NCBI GenBank assembly: GCA_050303415.1
Contig: JBNLBS010000020.1
Coordinates: 12,328 to 76,327 of the forward strand
Reading direction: 5' to 3'
From: JBNLBS01 sp050303415
Lineage (GTDB): Bacteria; Pseudomonadota; Gammaproteobacteria; Methylococcales; Methylomonadaceae
Length of the DNA stretch: 64,000 nt
Numbering within the stretch: position 1 is the first letter of the stretch; every line of letters starts with the position of its first letter. A program made the position numbers and the translations under genes. Below, piece by piece: positions 1-8,660 of this stretch. The notes beneath the pieces are model-generated. The model worked only from the letters and a program-made list of their open reading frames with translations. It had not been told where the DNA came from and did not search any database.

Positions 1-956
1 TCAACCACCTTAACAGGCAGTGGTATGTAGCCATCCTTAATAACAACTTGCTGACCTGATTTGGATAATACCATTTTGATAAATTCTCTTTCTAATGGCG
101 CTACCGGTTGATTAGGTTGCTTATTAACATAAATATACAGGAAACGCGCTAATGGATATTTACCGGAAACCGCATTCTCAGGTGTTGCTTCAATAAAATC
201 CTGACCGGCTTTTTTAGCCAATGCTACCGCTTTGACACCTGAAGTTTTATAACCGATACCCGAGTAACCAATACCGTTTAGTGATGAAGTCACCGATTGA
301 ACTACAGAGGCTGAACCAGGTTGTTCATTGACATTATTTTTATAGTCGCCTTTACACAAAGCTTTTTTCTTAAAATAACCATAAGTACCTGACACCGAAT
401 TACGTCCATATAGCTGGATACTTTTATCTTTCCATGACCCGTCCAAACCAACTTGACCCCAAGAGGAAATATCTGTTTCATGGCCGCACTTACGAGTAGA
501 TGACATAATCGCATCCACTTGAGGAATGGTTAAACCTTTAACGGGGTTATCCTTATTGACATAAACCGCCAGAGCATCAATGGCAACAGGAATAGCTGTT
601 GGCTTATAACCATATTTCTTTTCAAAAGCATCCAATTCCTTATCCTTCATCTTACGACTCATAGGCCCAAGGTTTGAAGTGGCTTCAGTTAATGCCGGTG
701 GCGCAGTCGAGGAACCGGCCGCTTGAATCTGGATATTCACATTTGGATATAACCGCTTGAATTCTTCCGCCCACAGCGTCATCAGGTTCGCCAATGTATC
801 AGAACCAACACTGGATAAATTACCGGAGATACCACTGGCTTTATTATATGCCGGCACACTGTCATCAACGGTTAATACTGCCTGTGCTGTTCCTGTTGTT
901 AATACTGCAAAAATAAAGCCGGTTACGGCCAAAAATGCTTTAGTTTTAATTCTCAT
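1..956 (-). CDS. pstS: Phosphate ABC transporter substrate-binding protein PstS (3' end outside window)
   Basis: Periplasmic phosphate-binding protein that feeds the PstCAB importer. The chain starts with a Sec signal peptide (MRIKTKAFLAVTGFIFAV..., likely cut after AQA near residue 26). The mature part carries the phosphate-binding signatures SSVGSDTLANL and QAAGSSTAPPALTEA, and later GRNSVSGTYGYF. About 318 codons are visible and the frame is still open at base 1, so only a short C-terminal piece is missing. The start ATG at 956 follows an AGAGAGCAAGAA ribosome-binding region. TTGTCAT repeats in helical phase lie upstream, which fits PhoB control. The rest of a pst operon, if present, is off the left edge. 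Confidence 0.93.
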   Translation of the reverse strand, partial: MRIKTKAFLAVTGFIFAVLTTGTAQAVLTVDDSVPAYNKASGISGNLSSVGSDTLANLMTLWAEEFKRLYPNVNIQIQAAGSSTAPPALTEATSNLGPMSRKMKDKELDAFEKKYGYKPTAIPVAIDALAVYVNKDNPVKGLTIPQVDAIMSSTRKCGHETDISSWGQVGLDGSWKDKSIQLYGRNSVSGTYGYFKKKALCKGDYKNNVNEQPGSASVVQSVTSSLNGIGYSGIGYKTSGVKAVALAKKAGQDFIEATPENAVSGKYPLARFLYIYVNKQPNQPVAPLEREFIKMVLSKSGQQVVIKDGYIPLPVKVV

Positions 957-1005
957 TTCTTGCTCTCTATCTATATGAATAGTCGGTTTATTATGCAAAT
1001 CGATG

Positions 1006-1045
1006 ATGACAAGAATATTAAGCCTATATGACAATTTAATGACAA
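1006..1045 (-). promoter_or_regulatory. Pho-box-like TTGTCAT repeat array upstream of pstS
   Basis: Read on the minus strand, TTGTCAT occurs three times: at 1039-1045, 1028-1034 and 1006-1012. The spacings are 11 and 22 bp, one and two PhoB repeat units. The PhoB consensus is a direct repeat of CTGTCAT-like heptamers every 11 bp. The array lies 50-90 bp before the pstS start, where a PhoB-activated promoter is expected. The repeats are seen directly; PhoB binding is inferred. Confidence 0.75.
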
Positions 1046-1077
1046 CAGTCATATTTTTATGACTTATTACGATTCGG

Positions 1078-2688
1078 TTAGACTCCCTTATAGCCTGAAG
1101 TGATTGGATAGCGCCGCTCCCGACCAAATGCCCGACTGGTGATTTTTATTCCCGGCGGTGACTGACGTCGCTTGTATTCATTGCGATCCACCAGAGTAAT
1201 CGCCCTTGCCACATCGAGAGAACAAAAACCCGCCTCAATAATTTCTTCCGCCGACTGATCCAGTTCCACATAACGTTCCAAAATCGGATCCAATACTTCA
1301 TAAGGCGGTAATGAATCTTCATCGATTTGATCCGGTGCCAGCTCCGCTGAAGGCGGCCGATTAATTACTCGCTCAGGAATAACCGGAGACAAGGTGTTAC
1401 GGTAACGGGAAAGCTTATAAACCAATAATTTGGGTACATCCTTAATGGGGGCAAAGCCGCCGGCCATATCACCATAGAGCGTGGCATAGCCGACACTCAT
1501 TTCGCTTTTATTGCCCGTTGTTAACAATAATCGTCCCTGTTTATTGGATATAGCCATTAAAACGATACCCCGACAACGTGCTTGAATATTCTCTTCAGTC
1601 GCATCTTTTTCGCTGCCGGCAAAAACATCTGCCAACATACCGGAAAAAGCTGCCACCGCCGGTTCGATTGAAATAATGTGATAGTTAACCCCCAAGGCCT
1701 CTGCTTCCAATACTGCATCATCGATACTCATTTGCTGGGTATATTTGGACGGCATCAAAACCACCTCAACTTTGTCCGCCCCCAAAGCATCGACAGCAAG
1801 CGCCAAAACTAAAGCCGAATCTATCCCTCCGGAAAGCCCCAGAATAGCACCCTTAAAACCGTTTTTTTCAGCATAATCACGAATCCCCAGAACCAATGCC
1901 TGATATTCACTGTTTACCGGCTGGTAAAGTGGGGCACAGTCCGTTTTAACCGGTTGTGAATTTTCGAATTCGACCACGCTGATCTGTTCTTTAAACTCTT
2001 CTGCACGAAAAACGATTTCCCCCTGTTGATTGGCAACAAAGGAAGCCCCATCAAACAGCAATTCATCCTGCCCACCCACCTGGTTAACATATACCAGCGG
2101 TATTTGTGATTGTCTGACCTGTGCCTGAACCAGTTCCTCCCGCTCATGAATCTTACCGGCATGAAAAGGTGAGGCATTCAAGGTCAAAATAATATCCGCA
2201 CCCGCCTTTTTATTGATATCAATTAATGCGGTTTGCCAGATATCTTCACAAATAGTCAGGCCTATACGACTGCCTTTTAATTCAAACACACAAATTTGAT
2301 CAGAGCTTGAAAAATATCGCTGCTCATCAAAAACACCATAATTAGGCAATGCGTGCTTTCGGTAATTGGCTCTTTTTTCGCCATCACGCCAAACGGCAAC
2401 ACTGTTAAACAGCTTTCCGTCGGCAACTTCCGGATAACCAATAATCAGATCAATACCGTTTACCTGAGTCACTATTTCGGCCAAACCCTCCGTAACTGAC
2501 TCAAGAAAGTCCGGTCTTAATAACAAATCTTCCGGAGGATAAGCCGTAATAGACAGCTCAGGAAAGACAATCGCATCGGCAGCTAATTTTTGTTTTGCGT
2601 ACTGACTGCTTTGAATAATTTTTTTCACATTGGCATCAATATGGCCAACCACTAGATTAACTTGCGCTATGGCTATTTTTAAGGGCAT
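1078..2688 (-). CDS. nadE: Glutamine-dependent NAD+ synthetase NadE
   Basis: Makes NAD+ from nicotinate adenine dinucleotide, ATP and glutamine in the cytoplasm. It is the two-domain form of 536 residues. An N-terminal nitrilase-type glutaminase domain has the Glu-Lys-Cys triad visible as FPELS (E44), RKHALPNYGVFDEQRYF (K111) and LTICEDIW (C147). A C-terminal synthetase domain has the ATP-pyrophosphatase P-loop LSGGIDSAL near residue 285 and the TTGNKSEMSVGY motif. It lies about 60 bp downstream of sucD on the same strand and may be co-transcribed with sucCD. Length and motifs are complete. Confidence 0.96.
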   Translation of the reverse strand: MPLKIAIAQVNLVVGHIDANVKKIIQSSQYAKQKLAADAIVFPELSITAYPPEDLLLRPDFLESVTEGLAEIVTQVNGIDLIIGYPEVADGKLFNSVAVWRDGEKRANYRKHALPNYGVFDEQRYFSSSDQICVFELKGSRIGLTICEDIWQTALIDINKKAGADIILTLNASPFHAGKIHEREELVQAQVRQSQIPLVYVNQVGGQDELLFDGASFVANQQGEIVFRAEEFKEQISVVEFENSQPVKTDCAPLYQPVNSEYQALVLGIRDYAEKNGFKGAILGLSGGIDSALVLALAVDALGADKVEVVLMPSKYTQQMSIDDAVLEAEALGVNYHIISIEPAVAAFSGMLADVFAGSEKDATEENIQARCRGIVLMAISNKQGRLLLTTGNKSEMSVGYATLYGDMAGGFAPIKDVPKLLVYKLSRYRNTLSPVIPERVINRPPSAELAPDQIDEDSLPPYEVLDPILERYVELDQSAEEIIEAGFCSLDVARAITLVDRNEYKRRQSPPGIKITSRAFGRERRYPITSGYKGV

Positions 2689-2752
2689 TCGTTAAGACTG
2701 GATTATATGGTAACAACAAGCAAAGCTTTACTTTGCACTACAAAATCAGCAA

Positions 2753-3619
2753 CTAAAAGAACCTTTTTATTGCCTCGCCTATATCTGTGGGTGAATTAAC
2801 CACGTCCACACCGGCTGCTTTTAACGCCGCGATCTTACCTTCTGCCGTGCCTTTACCACCTGTGACAATGGCACCTGCATGGCCCATACGCTTTCCTGAT
2901 GGCGCAGTTTGTCCGGCAATATAAGATACCACCGGCTTGGTAATATGGGATTTAATATAGTCAGCAGCATCCTCTTCTTCATGGCCCCCAATCTCCCCAA
3001 CCATGACAATACCTTGGGTTTGCTCATCCGCCTGAAACTGACTTAAGACATCGACAAAATTCATCCCATGCACAGGGTCACCACCAATACCGACACAAGT
3101 ACTTTGCCCTAAGCCCTGTTCTGTAGTCTGATAAACAGCTTCATAGGTTAATGTACCCGAACGGGAGACGATACCGATAGAACCCGGTAGATGAATTTTG
3201 CCAGGCATAATACCAATTTTACATTCCCCTGGCGTAATTACGCCCGGACAATTGGGCCCGATCAATAAAGAATTACTTCCCGCCATTGCCGCCTTAACCC
3301 GTAGCATATGCTGTACAGGAATCCCCTCGGTAATACAGACAATCACGTTAATGCCCGCATCAACCGCCTCCAATATAGCATCAGCCGCATAAAAAGGCGG
3401 AACATAGATCATGGTCGCTGTGGCGCCTGTTTCTTTTACCGCCTGTTCTACGGTATCAAACACCGGTACACCGATATGGGTTTGCCCACCTCTACCCGGT
3501 GTCACACCGGCAACCAGCTTTGTTCCATAGGCCAGCGCCTGCTCAGAATGGAATGAGCCTTGCTTGCCGGTAATCCCCTGACAAATGACTTTTGTGTATT
3601 TATTAATTAAGATACTCAT
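2753..3619 (-). CDS. sucD: Succinyl-CoA ligase alpha subunit SucD
   Basis: Alpha subunit of the TCA-cycle enzyme that interconverts succinyl-CoA and succinate with substrate-level phosphorylation. The 288 residues match the family length. An N-terminal CoA-binding Rossmann domain begins with the GITGKQGSFH motif. The phosphorylated active-site histidine is in GEIGGHEEEDAADY. It overlaps sucC by 4 nt (ATGA), indicating translational coupling and an equimolar complex. The related malate-CoA ligase subunit MtkB was considered, but the pair reads as ordinary SucCD. No sucAB genes are nearby. Confidence 0.93.
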   Translation of the reverse strand: MSILINKYTKVICQGITGKQGSFHSEQALAYGTKLVAGVTPGRGGQTHIGVPVFDTVEQAVKETGATATMIYVPPFYAADAILEAVDAGINVIVCITEGIPVQHMLRVKAAMAGSNSLLIGPNCPGVITPGECKIGIMPGKIHLPGSIGIVSRSGTLTYEAVYQTTEQGLGQSTCVGIGGDPVHGMNFVDVLSQFQADEQTQGIVMVGEIGGHEEEDAADYIKSHITKPVVSYIAGQTAPSGKRMGHAGAIVTGGKGTAEGKIAALKAAGVDVVNSPTDIGEAIKRFF

Positions 3620-4782
3620 ACCGCCTCCGCCAGAGTTACCGCTTGTTCAGCCGCATAGGACAAACTTTCTGCCGCAACCAGACCCAGATCTGATTCATGC
3701 AGTAGTGCCAAACCTGCTTCGGCATTAGTACCCTCCAATCTCACTACTACCGGCACATCAACATGAACTTCTTCAACTGCGGCCAAAATACCCTGTGCAA
3801 TAACATCACATTTAACAATGCCACCAAAGATATTCACCAATACCGCTTTAACATTCTTATCGGATAAAATCAGTTTAAAAGCTTCAGCCACTTTTTCGGT
3901 CGTGGTGCCACCACCGACATCAAGGAAATTAGCCGGTTTACCGCCTTTTAACTGAACCAGATCCATGGTAGCCATGGCCAAACCCGCACCATTAACCATA
4001 CAACCAATATTGCCATCCAAGGTTATATAATTTAAGCCATGTTGCAACGCTTTATTTTCTTTTTCGTCCTCCTGCCCCGGATCACGCAAAGCCAAAATAT
4101 CAGGATGTGCTGCCACCGCATTATCATCAAAGTTAATTTTTGCATCCAACACCAGTAATTCACCCTCATCAGTTTCAATCAACGGGTTTATTTCTATCTG
4201 ACTGGCATCTTTTTCCAGAAACAGGCGATACATTCCGGTCATTATCTTTTCCAGTTCGCGCATCTGTTTATTATTTAATCCCAACGCAGCCGCTGCCTTG
4301 CGACATTGATAAGACTGGAGTCCGGCGGCCGGGTTAATAGTCAGGGTAATTATTTTTTCAGGGTTTTCCTCGGCAACGGTTTCGATGTCCATCCCGCCAG
4401 CCGGTGAAACTATAAAAATATTTCGTTCGGTTACCCTGTCCACCAAAATACTTAAATAAAATTCGTGTCTTATTATGCTGGTTTTTTCAATCAGAACCGA
4501 ATCAATCGGCAACCCGTCCACCGCAGTTTGTTGAGTCTGTAATCGTTTACCAATCATTTCCCGAGTTAATTCGACAATCTGCTCATAACTTTTTGCCAAC
4601 TTTACGCCGCCCACTTTACCGCGTCCTCCGGCATGGACCTGAGCTTTCACCATCCAAGCTACCCCCCCCAGATTTCTGGCAGCCTGTTCCGCTTCCTCTG
4701 GGGTTACAACATGCCTGCTATCCGGGACATTGATACCATAGTTCCTAAATAGTTTTTTTGCCTGATACTCATGGATATTCAT
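3616..4782 (-). CDS. sucC: Succinyl-CoA ligase (ADP-forming) beta subunit SucC
   Basis: Nucleotide- and succinate-binding beta subunit that pairs with SucD. I chose the ATG at 4782 (MNIHEYQAKKLF), giving 388 residues, the same length as E. coli SucC. GGGAG lies 6 nt upstream, and the in-frame extension to 4836 does not look like the family. ATP-grasp features are visible: KAQVHAGGRGKVGG near residue 46, EINPL, and LDGNIGCMVNGAGLAMATMD followed by FLDVGGG and VNIFGGIVKCD. It is the first gene of the sucCD(-nadE) run and is divergent from pilS across about 120 bp. Confidence 0.94.
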   Translation of the reverse strand: MNIHEYQAKKLFRNYGINVPDSRHVVTPEEAEQAARNLGGVAWMVKAQVHAGGRGKVGGVKLAKSYEQIVELTREMIGKRLQTQQTAVDGLPIDSVLIEKTSIIRHEFYLSILVDRVTERNIFIVSPAGGMDIETVAEENPEKIITLTINPAAGLQSYQCRKAAAALGLNNKQMRELEKIMTGMYRLFLEKDASQIEINPLIETDEGELLVLDAKINFDDNAVAAHPDILALRDPGQEDEKENKALQHGLNYITLDGNIGCMVNGAGLAMATMDLVQLKGGKPANFLDVGGGTTTEKVAEAFKLILSDKNVKAVLVNIFGGIVKCDVIAQGILAAVEEVHVDVPVVVRLEGTNAEAGLALLHESDLGLVAAESLSYAAEQAVTLAEAV

Positions 4783-4905
4783 TTCATCTCCCGTTGGTAA
4801 ATATGAGCGGGGTAGCATTCCTAACTCATACAACAATGCTATGATTAATTAAAATCAGCTATTATTTTAGCCAAGTCCCAGTAAAACGCTATTGATAAAT
4901 TAACC

Positions 4906-6525
4906 ATGTCACAACATTCCCCGGAAACTATATACCCATGCCCTTTTTCTAAAGGTTACGGTATCCCCGTTCAGCAGGCCTGGCATTTGTTAAAAGTGTA
5001 TTTATCGTACCGTTTTACCCTATGCTGCATCCTGCTGCTGCTTTTTTATACGGCCTCGGTCAATTCAATTATCGGCTCTCATAACAGCACACTGTTTATT
5101 ATCTGCAGTCAAAGCTATATGTTTCTGACCATTATATCGGTCACAAGCATTATATGGCGCTTTGCCAGCTATTCCACACAAGCGCAAATTTTAATTTTCA
5201 CCGACATCATCATCCTGACCTTGTTAATGCATGCATGTGGCGGCATAGACAGCGGGCTGGGTATGTTGCTGGCGGTATCCATTGCCGCTGGAGGATTACT
5301 CATTGGTGGGCGCTGTGCCATGCTGTTTGCCGCCCTGGCTAGTCTTGCCGTATTATCAGAGCATATATACAGCATGCAAACAAATTTTTTAAAAAATTCA
5401 TCCTATACTTATGCCGGTTTGTTAGGCGCGTCCTATTTTGCCATCGCATTATTATCCTATATACTTGCTCAACGGGCTGAACAGTTAAATCAACAAAAAA
5501 ACCGGGCTATTTTCAAGCTCGAAGAACTGAATCAATATATTATTCAGCATCTGCAGTCAGGCATTATTGTTACCGACCAAAGTCAAAAAATTCAGCTTGC
5601 CAATGAGACAGCACTACGGCTTGCCAATCTGCCTTTTATTCCCCGCACGCTCAGTGATATTTCACAGTATCTATCTTTGTCCTTAAATAACTGGATACAA
5701 AATGCCAACCAGGACTTTGCGCCGCTTCAACTGCCCGGTCAAGATGAAATACACCTAAGGTTTATGCTTCTGCCCACACAAAACGAACCATCCTACATGA
5801 TTATTCTGGAGGATATAGCCTTATACAATCAACGCCTGCAACAAAGCAAACTAGCTTCATTAGGCCAATTGACCGCCAGCATAGCGCATGAAATACGCAA
5901 TCCCTTAGGTGCCATAAGTCACGCCGGACAATTATTAAATGAGAGCATAAACCTATCCAGCCAGGATAGGCGCTTGATTGAAATTATTCACAACCACTCT
6001 CACCGAGTTAATAAAATCATCGAAGATATGCTGCATTTATCCAAGCGTAGCGCATCGGTGCGGGAACGAGTTGATTTATCGAACTGGCTGGAGCAGTATA
6101 TTACACAGATGATTCAGGAACATGATTTCGATGAACACATTTTTACCTTGACTGTTCAAAAAGCAAATTTAACCGTTTTTATAGACCCGGGTCATTTAAA
6201 ACAAATTATGGATAACCTATGCCTTAATGCCGTAAAATACGGTCAGCCGGAAAAAGGGCCTATACAGATTAATGCCTACATGGAAAAGAACACTATCTGT
6301 GTTGATGTCATCGATAATGGCACCGGTTTATCCGAAAAACATATGAAACATTTGTTTAAACCATTCTTTACCACCTCAAACACCGGCACTGGCCTGGGTT
6401 TATACATATCCAAAGAATTAGCCGAACTTAATCAGGCGACTTTGAGTTATCATCTCAGCAACCTGAAACGATGTTGCTTTCGTTTAAGCTTAGTAAATTC
6501 AGACCATTTAATCATTGAAATATGA
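4906..6525 (+). CDS. pilS: Sensor histidine kinase PilS
   Basis: Membrane kinase of the PilS-PilR pair that controls sigma-54-dependent type IV pilin transcription. Several hydrophobic helices fill roughly residues 35-190 (for example LCCILLLLFYTASV, DIIILTLLMHACGG, SYFAIALLSYILA). Next come a PAS-like linker (LEELNQYIIQHLQSGIIV...) and the dimerization/H-box ASIAHEIRNPLGA. The ATPase domain has N-box DNLCLNAVKYG, G1 DNGTGLS and TGTGLGLYISKE. At 539 residues it is the usual PilS size. It overlaps pilR by 4 nt (ATGA). No pilin genes are adjacent, so the PilS assignment rests on the membrane topology and the partner. Confidence 0.9.
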   Translation: MSQHSPETIYPCPFSKGYGIPVQQAWHLLKVYLSYRFTLCCILLLLFYTASVNSIIGSHNSTLFIICSQSYMFLTIISVTSIIWRFASYSTQAQILIFTDIIILTLLMHACGGIDSGLGMLLAVSIAAGGLLIGGRCAMLFAALASLAVLSEHIYSMQTNFLKNSSYTYAGLLGASYFAIALLSYILAQRAEQLNQQKNRAIFKLEELNQYIIQHLQSGIIVTDQSQKIQLANETALRLANLPFIPRTLSDISQYLSLSLNNWIQNANQDFAPLQLPGQDEIHLRFMLLPTQNEPSYMIILEDIALYNQRLQQSKLASLGQLTASIAHEIRNPLGAISHAGQLLNESINLSSQDRRLIEIIHNHSHRVNKIIEDMLHLSKRSASVRERVDLSNWLEQYITQMIQEHDFDEHIFTLTVQKANLTVFIDPGHLKQIMDNLCLNAVKYGQPEKGPIQINAYMEKNTICVDVIDNGTGLSEKHMKHLFKPFFTTSNTGTGLGLYISKELAELNQATLSYHLSNLKRCCFRLSLVNSDHLIIEI

Positions 6526-7859
6526 CTACACCACTCACTTTAATTGTTGATGATGAGCCGGATATTCTTGAGCTTTTGGAAATCACACTCAATCAAATGG
6601 ATATCCAATGCTGTAAAGCAGCCGATATTAACAGCGCAAAAATGCTACTATCCCAACATTCATTCCAGTTATGTCTGACAGATATGAAACTGCCGGATGG
6701 TGATGGTTTACAACTACTGACAGATATTCAAAACTCACAATCCCCCATGCCGGTTGCCGTAATTACCGCGCATGGCAATATGGATATCGCGATCAAAGCC
6801 ATGAAGATGGGGGCTTTTGACTTTATATCCAAACCAGTTGATTTAAACAGTCTAAGGCAGCTGGTACAAAAAGCAATCAAGCTTAGTTCTCCCTCCAGAG
6901 ATACGACAGAAAACGGCAGGCAGACCCTGCTGGGTAATTCTGAAATTATGCAACAGGTCAGAACAAAAATAAAAAAACTGGCTCGCAGTCAAGCACCTGT
7001 TTATATCAGCGGTGAATCCGGTTCGGGTAAAGAACTGGCGGCAAGATTGATTCACCAACAAAGTCCACGAAGGGAAAACGCCTTTATTGCAGTTAACTGC
7101 GGAGCGATTCCACCGGAGTTGATGGAAAGTGAGTTTTTCGGTCACAAAAAAGGCAGTTTTACCGGGGCCAGTAATGACAAGAAGGGCTTGTTTCAAGCGG
7201 CTGATGGCGGCACTCTGTTTCTCGACGAGGTCGCAGATCTGCCACAATCATTACAAGTAAAGTTACTCAGAGCAATCCAGGAAAAAAAAATCCGTCCGGT
7301 TGGTGAGTATCATGAAATTCCTGTCGATGTTCGCTTATTAAGCGCTTCACATAAAGACCTGAATAAAATGGTTCAGGAAGGCAGTTTCAGGCAGGATTTA
7401 TTTTATCGAATTAACGTTATTGATTTAAATATAGCTCCATTAAGACAAAGAGCGGAAGACATACCGCAATTGGTTGATTACATAATCAGTAAACTCAGCT
7501 CATCGCTTGAAACCAAACCGACATTGTCCTGTGATGCGTTAACCGCGCTTAAAAAATATCAATTTCCCGGTAACGTCAGAGAACTGGAGAATATTCTGGA
7601 ACGGGCATTCGCACTCTATGAAGGCGATACTATCAACTGCGAAGATTTAAATCTGCCTATAAACCAGATGGATAGTCAGGACATAACCGACTATGATCCT
7701 AATCAAGGTCCGCTGGAAGAATATTTAGAGGATATAGAAAAACAGGCCATTAATACCGCCCTGGAAGAAAACAAATGGAATAAAACAGCTGCCGCCAAAC
7801 AATTGGGATTATCTTTTCGCTCACTGCGTTACCGCTTAAAGAAACTGGGCCTGGAATAA
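6522..7859 (+). CDS. pilR: Sigma-54-dependent response regulator PilR
   Basis: NtrC-family activator partnered with PilS. The receiver domain (about residues 1-120) has the acidic pocket DDEPD and a phospho-acceptor Asp in LTDMKLPDGDG. The AAA+ domain has Walker A GESGSGKE, the sigma-54 contact loop GSFTGAS, Walker B GGTLFLDEV and FPGNVRELENIL. The C-terminus is a Fis-type helix-turn-helix (NKTAAAKQLGLSFRSLRYRL). At 445 residues it is complete. It works with RpoN, which is encoded at 29.2-30.6 kb in this window. Transcription ends at the hairpin immediately after the stop. Confidence 0.94.
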   Translation: MTTPLTLIVDDEPDILELLEITLNQMDIQCCKAADINSAKMLLSQHSFQLCLTDMKLPDGDGLQLLTDIQNSQSPMPVAVITAHGNMDIAIKAMKMGAFDFISKPVDLNSLRQLVQKAIKLSSPSRDTTENGRQTLLGNSEIMQQVRTKIKKLARSQAPVYISGESGSGKELAARLIHQQSPRRENAFIAVNCGAIPPELMESEFFGHKKGSFTGASNDKKGLFQAADGGTLFLDEVADLPQSLQVKLLRAIQEKKIRPVGEYHEIPVDVRLLSASHKDLNKMVQEGSFRQDLFYRINVIDLNIAPLRQRAEDIPQLVDYIISKLSSSLETKPTLSCDALTALKKYQFPGNVRELENILERAFALYEGDTINCEDLNLPINQMDSQDITDYDPNQGPLEEYLEDIEKQAINTALEENKWNKTAAAKQLGLSFRSLRYRLKKLGLE

Positions 7860-7861
7860 AA

Positions 7862-7896
7862 AAAACCAGCAGTCTGATAATAACAGTCTGCTGGTT
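7862..7896. terminator. Bidirectional terminator between pilR and the H1-like gene
   Basis: AAACCAGCAG (7862-7871) pairs perfectly with CTGCTGGTTT (7887-7896), and the stem can extend past one T/T mismatch by CTG/CAG. On the minus strand the hairpin is followed by a run of T residues (from the A tract at about 7855-7864), giving a strong intrinsic terminator for the H1-like gene. On the plus strand it can end pilR transcription. Confidence 0.85.
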
Positions 7897-7902
7897 TACG
7901 AT

Positions 7903-8514
7903 TTATGCTTTATATTTATCCATTGCTTTCAATTTATCCAGAGCCGTTTTAATTTTGGCATTGGCGGCATCATCCAGTTCGTTGTTTTTATATACCTTCT
8001 CTACCAAACCTTCTTTGACCATAACGTCTTTTATCCAGCGTTTATAAAAACGATAGCCATTGGGAACCGTACTGACTTCACCTGTTTCCGGATTACGTAA
8101 TTGGACCTTATTCGATGCAGGCTTGGCTTTTTTGGCAGCTGGTTTAGCCGCCTTAGCTGCCGCAGGTTTCTTTTCAGCCTCTTTCTTAGCCGGAGCCTTC
8201 TTTTCAGTCGCTTTTTTTGCAGCTGGCTTTTTAGCCGCCGCTTTAGGCTTATCTTCAGTCGCTTTTTTGGCCTTTTCCTCAGGTTTAGCTTTAGCAGTAG
8301 TCGCTGCTTTTTTAGCTGGTTTGGCTTTGGCGCTTGTTGCTTTTGTCGGTTCTGGTTTGGAAGCAACCGCTTTTGTTTCCGCTTTTTTAGCTACAGGTTT
8401 TGCACCTTTATCCTTAGCAGCATTTTTATCAGCTTCTGCATCCTCTTCACCAACAATGACATAGACTACATAAGCAACAAACATTGTAATTAATACAAAC
8501 AACCCTTCTGTCAT
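7903..8514 (-). CDS. Membrane-anchored histone-H1-like Lys/Ala-rich protein
   Basis: Function unknown. Three parts are visible in 203 residues. An N-terminal transmembrane helix (residues about 4-21, LFVLITMFVAYVVYVIV) is followed by a short acidic stretch (EEDAEAD). Residues about 31-135 form a low-complexity Lys/Ala/Pro tract of AKKPAAKKA-type repeats like eukaryotic histone H1 tails. A compact, more ordinary C-terminal segment of about 68 residues holds NPETGEVSTVPNGYRFYKRW. By the positive-inside rule the basic tail should face the cytoplasm, where it could contact DNA, RNA or acidic envelope partners. The start at 8514 follows GGGGCAGAG. It is a single-gene unit with its own strong terminator. 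It could instead be a structural linker; nucleoid tethering is inference only. Confidence 0.8.
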   Translation of the reverse strand: MTEGLFVLITMFVAYVVYVIVGEEDAEADKNAAKDKGAKPVAKKAETKAVASKPEPTKATSAKAKPAKKAATTAKAKPEEKAKKATEDKPKAAAKKPAAKKATEKKAPAKKEAEKKPAAAKAAKPAAKKAKPASNKVQLRNPETGEVSTVPNGYRFYKRWIKDVMVKEGLVEKVYKNNELDDAANAKIKTALDKLKAMDKYKA

Positions 8515-8660
8515 AACTCTGCCCCTACCTTATCAAATGAATTATTATTATTTCCAAATTAAGCAGATGCCTACCGTTTTAGCAGACAACAAAAATTCGC
8601 TAGGCTCCAAATATACCAGATGCATATGAATCAGGTAAATTAATTCTGCTCATCTTTGAT

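Noticed and set aside
2753..4782. Malate-CoA ligase (mtkAB) as an alternative for the sucCD pair
   Set aside because: Subunit lengths and motifs (388 and 288 residues, VHAGGRGKVGG) read as standard SucCD, and no serine-cycle gene is adjacent. Only a phylogeny would settle it.
6852..7247. A 131-codon minus-strand ORF inside pilR
   Set aside because: It is opposite the AAA+ domain of pilR, a clear, fully conserved coding region, and has no family features.
8060..8493. Two plus-strand ORFs of about 130 codons opposite the H1-like gene
   Set aside because: They are the antisense translation of the Lys/Ala repeat (Ala/Phe/Leu/Ser-rich low complexity). They share the third-position bias of the real gene and have no ribosome-binding site.
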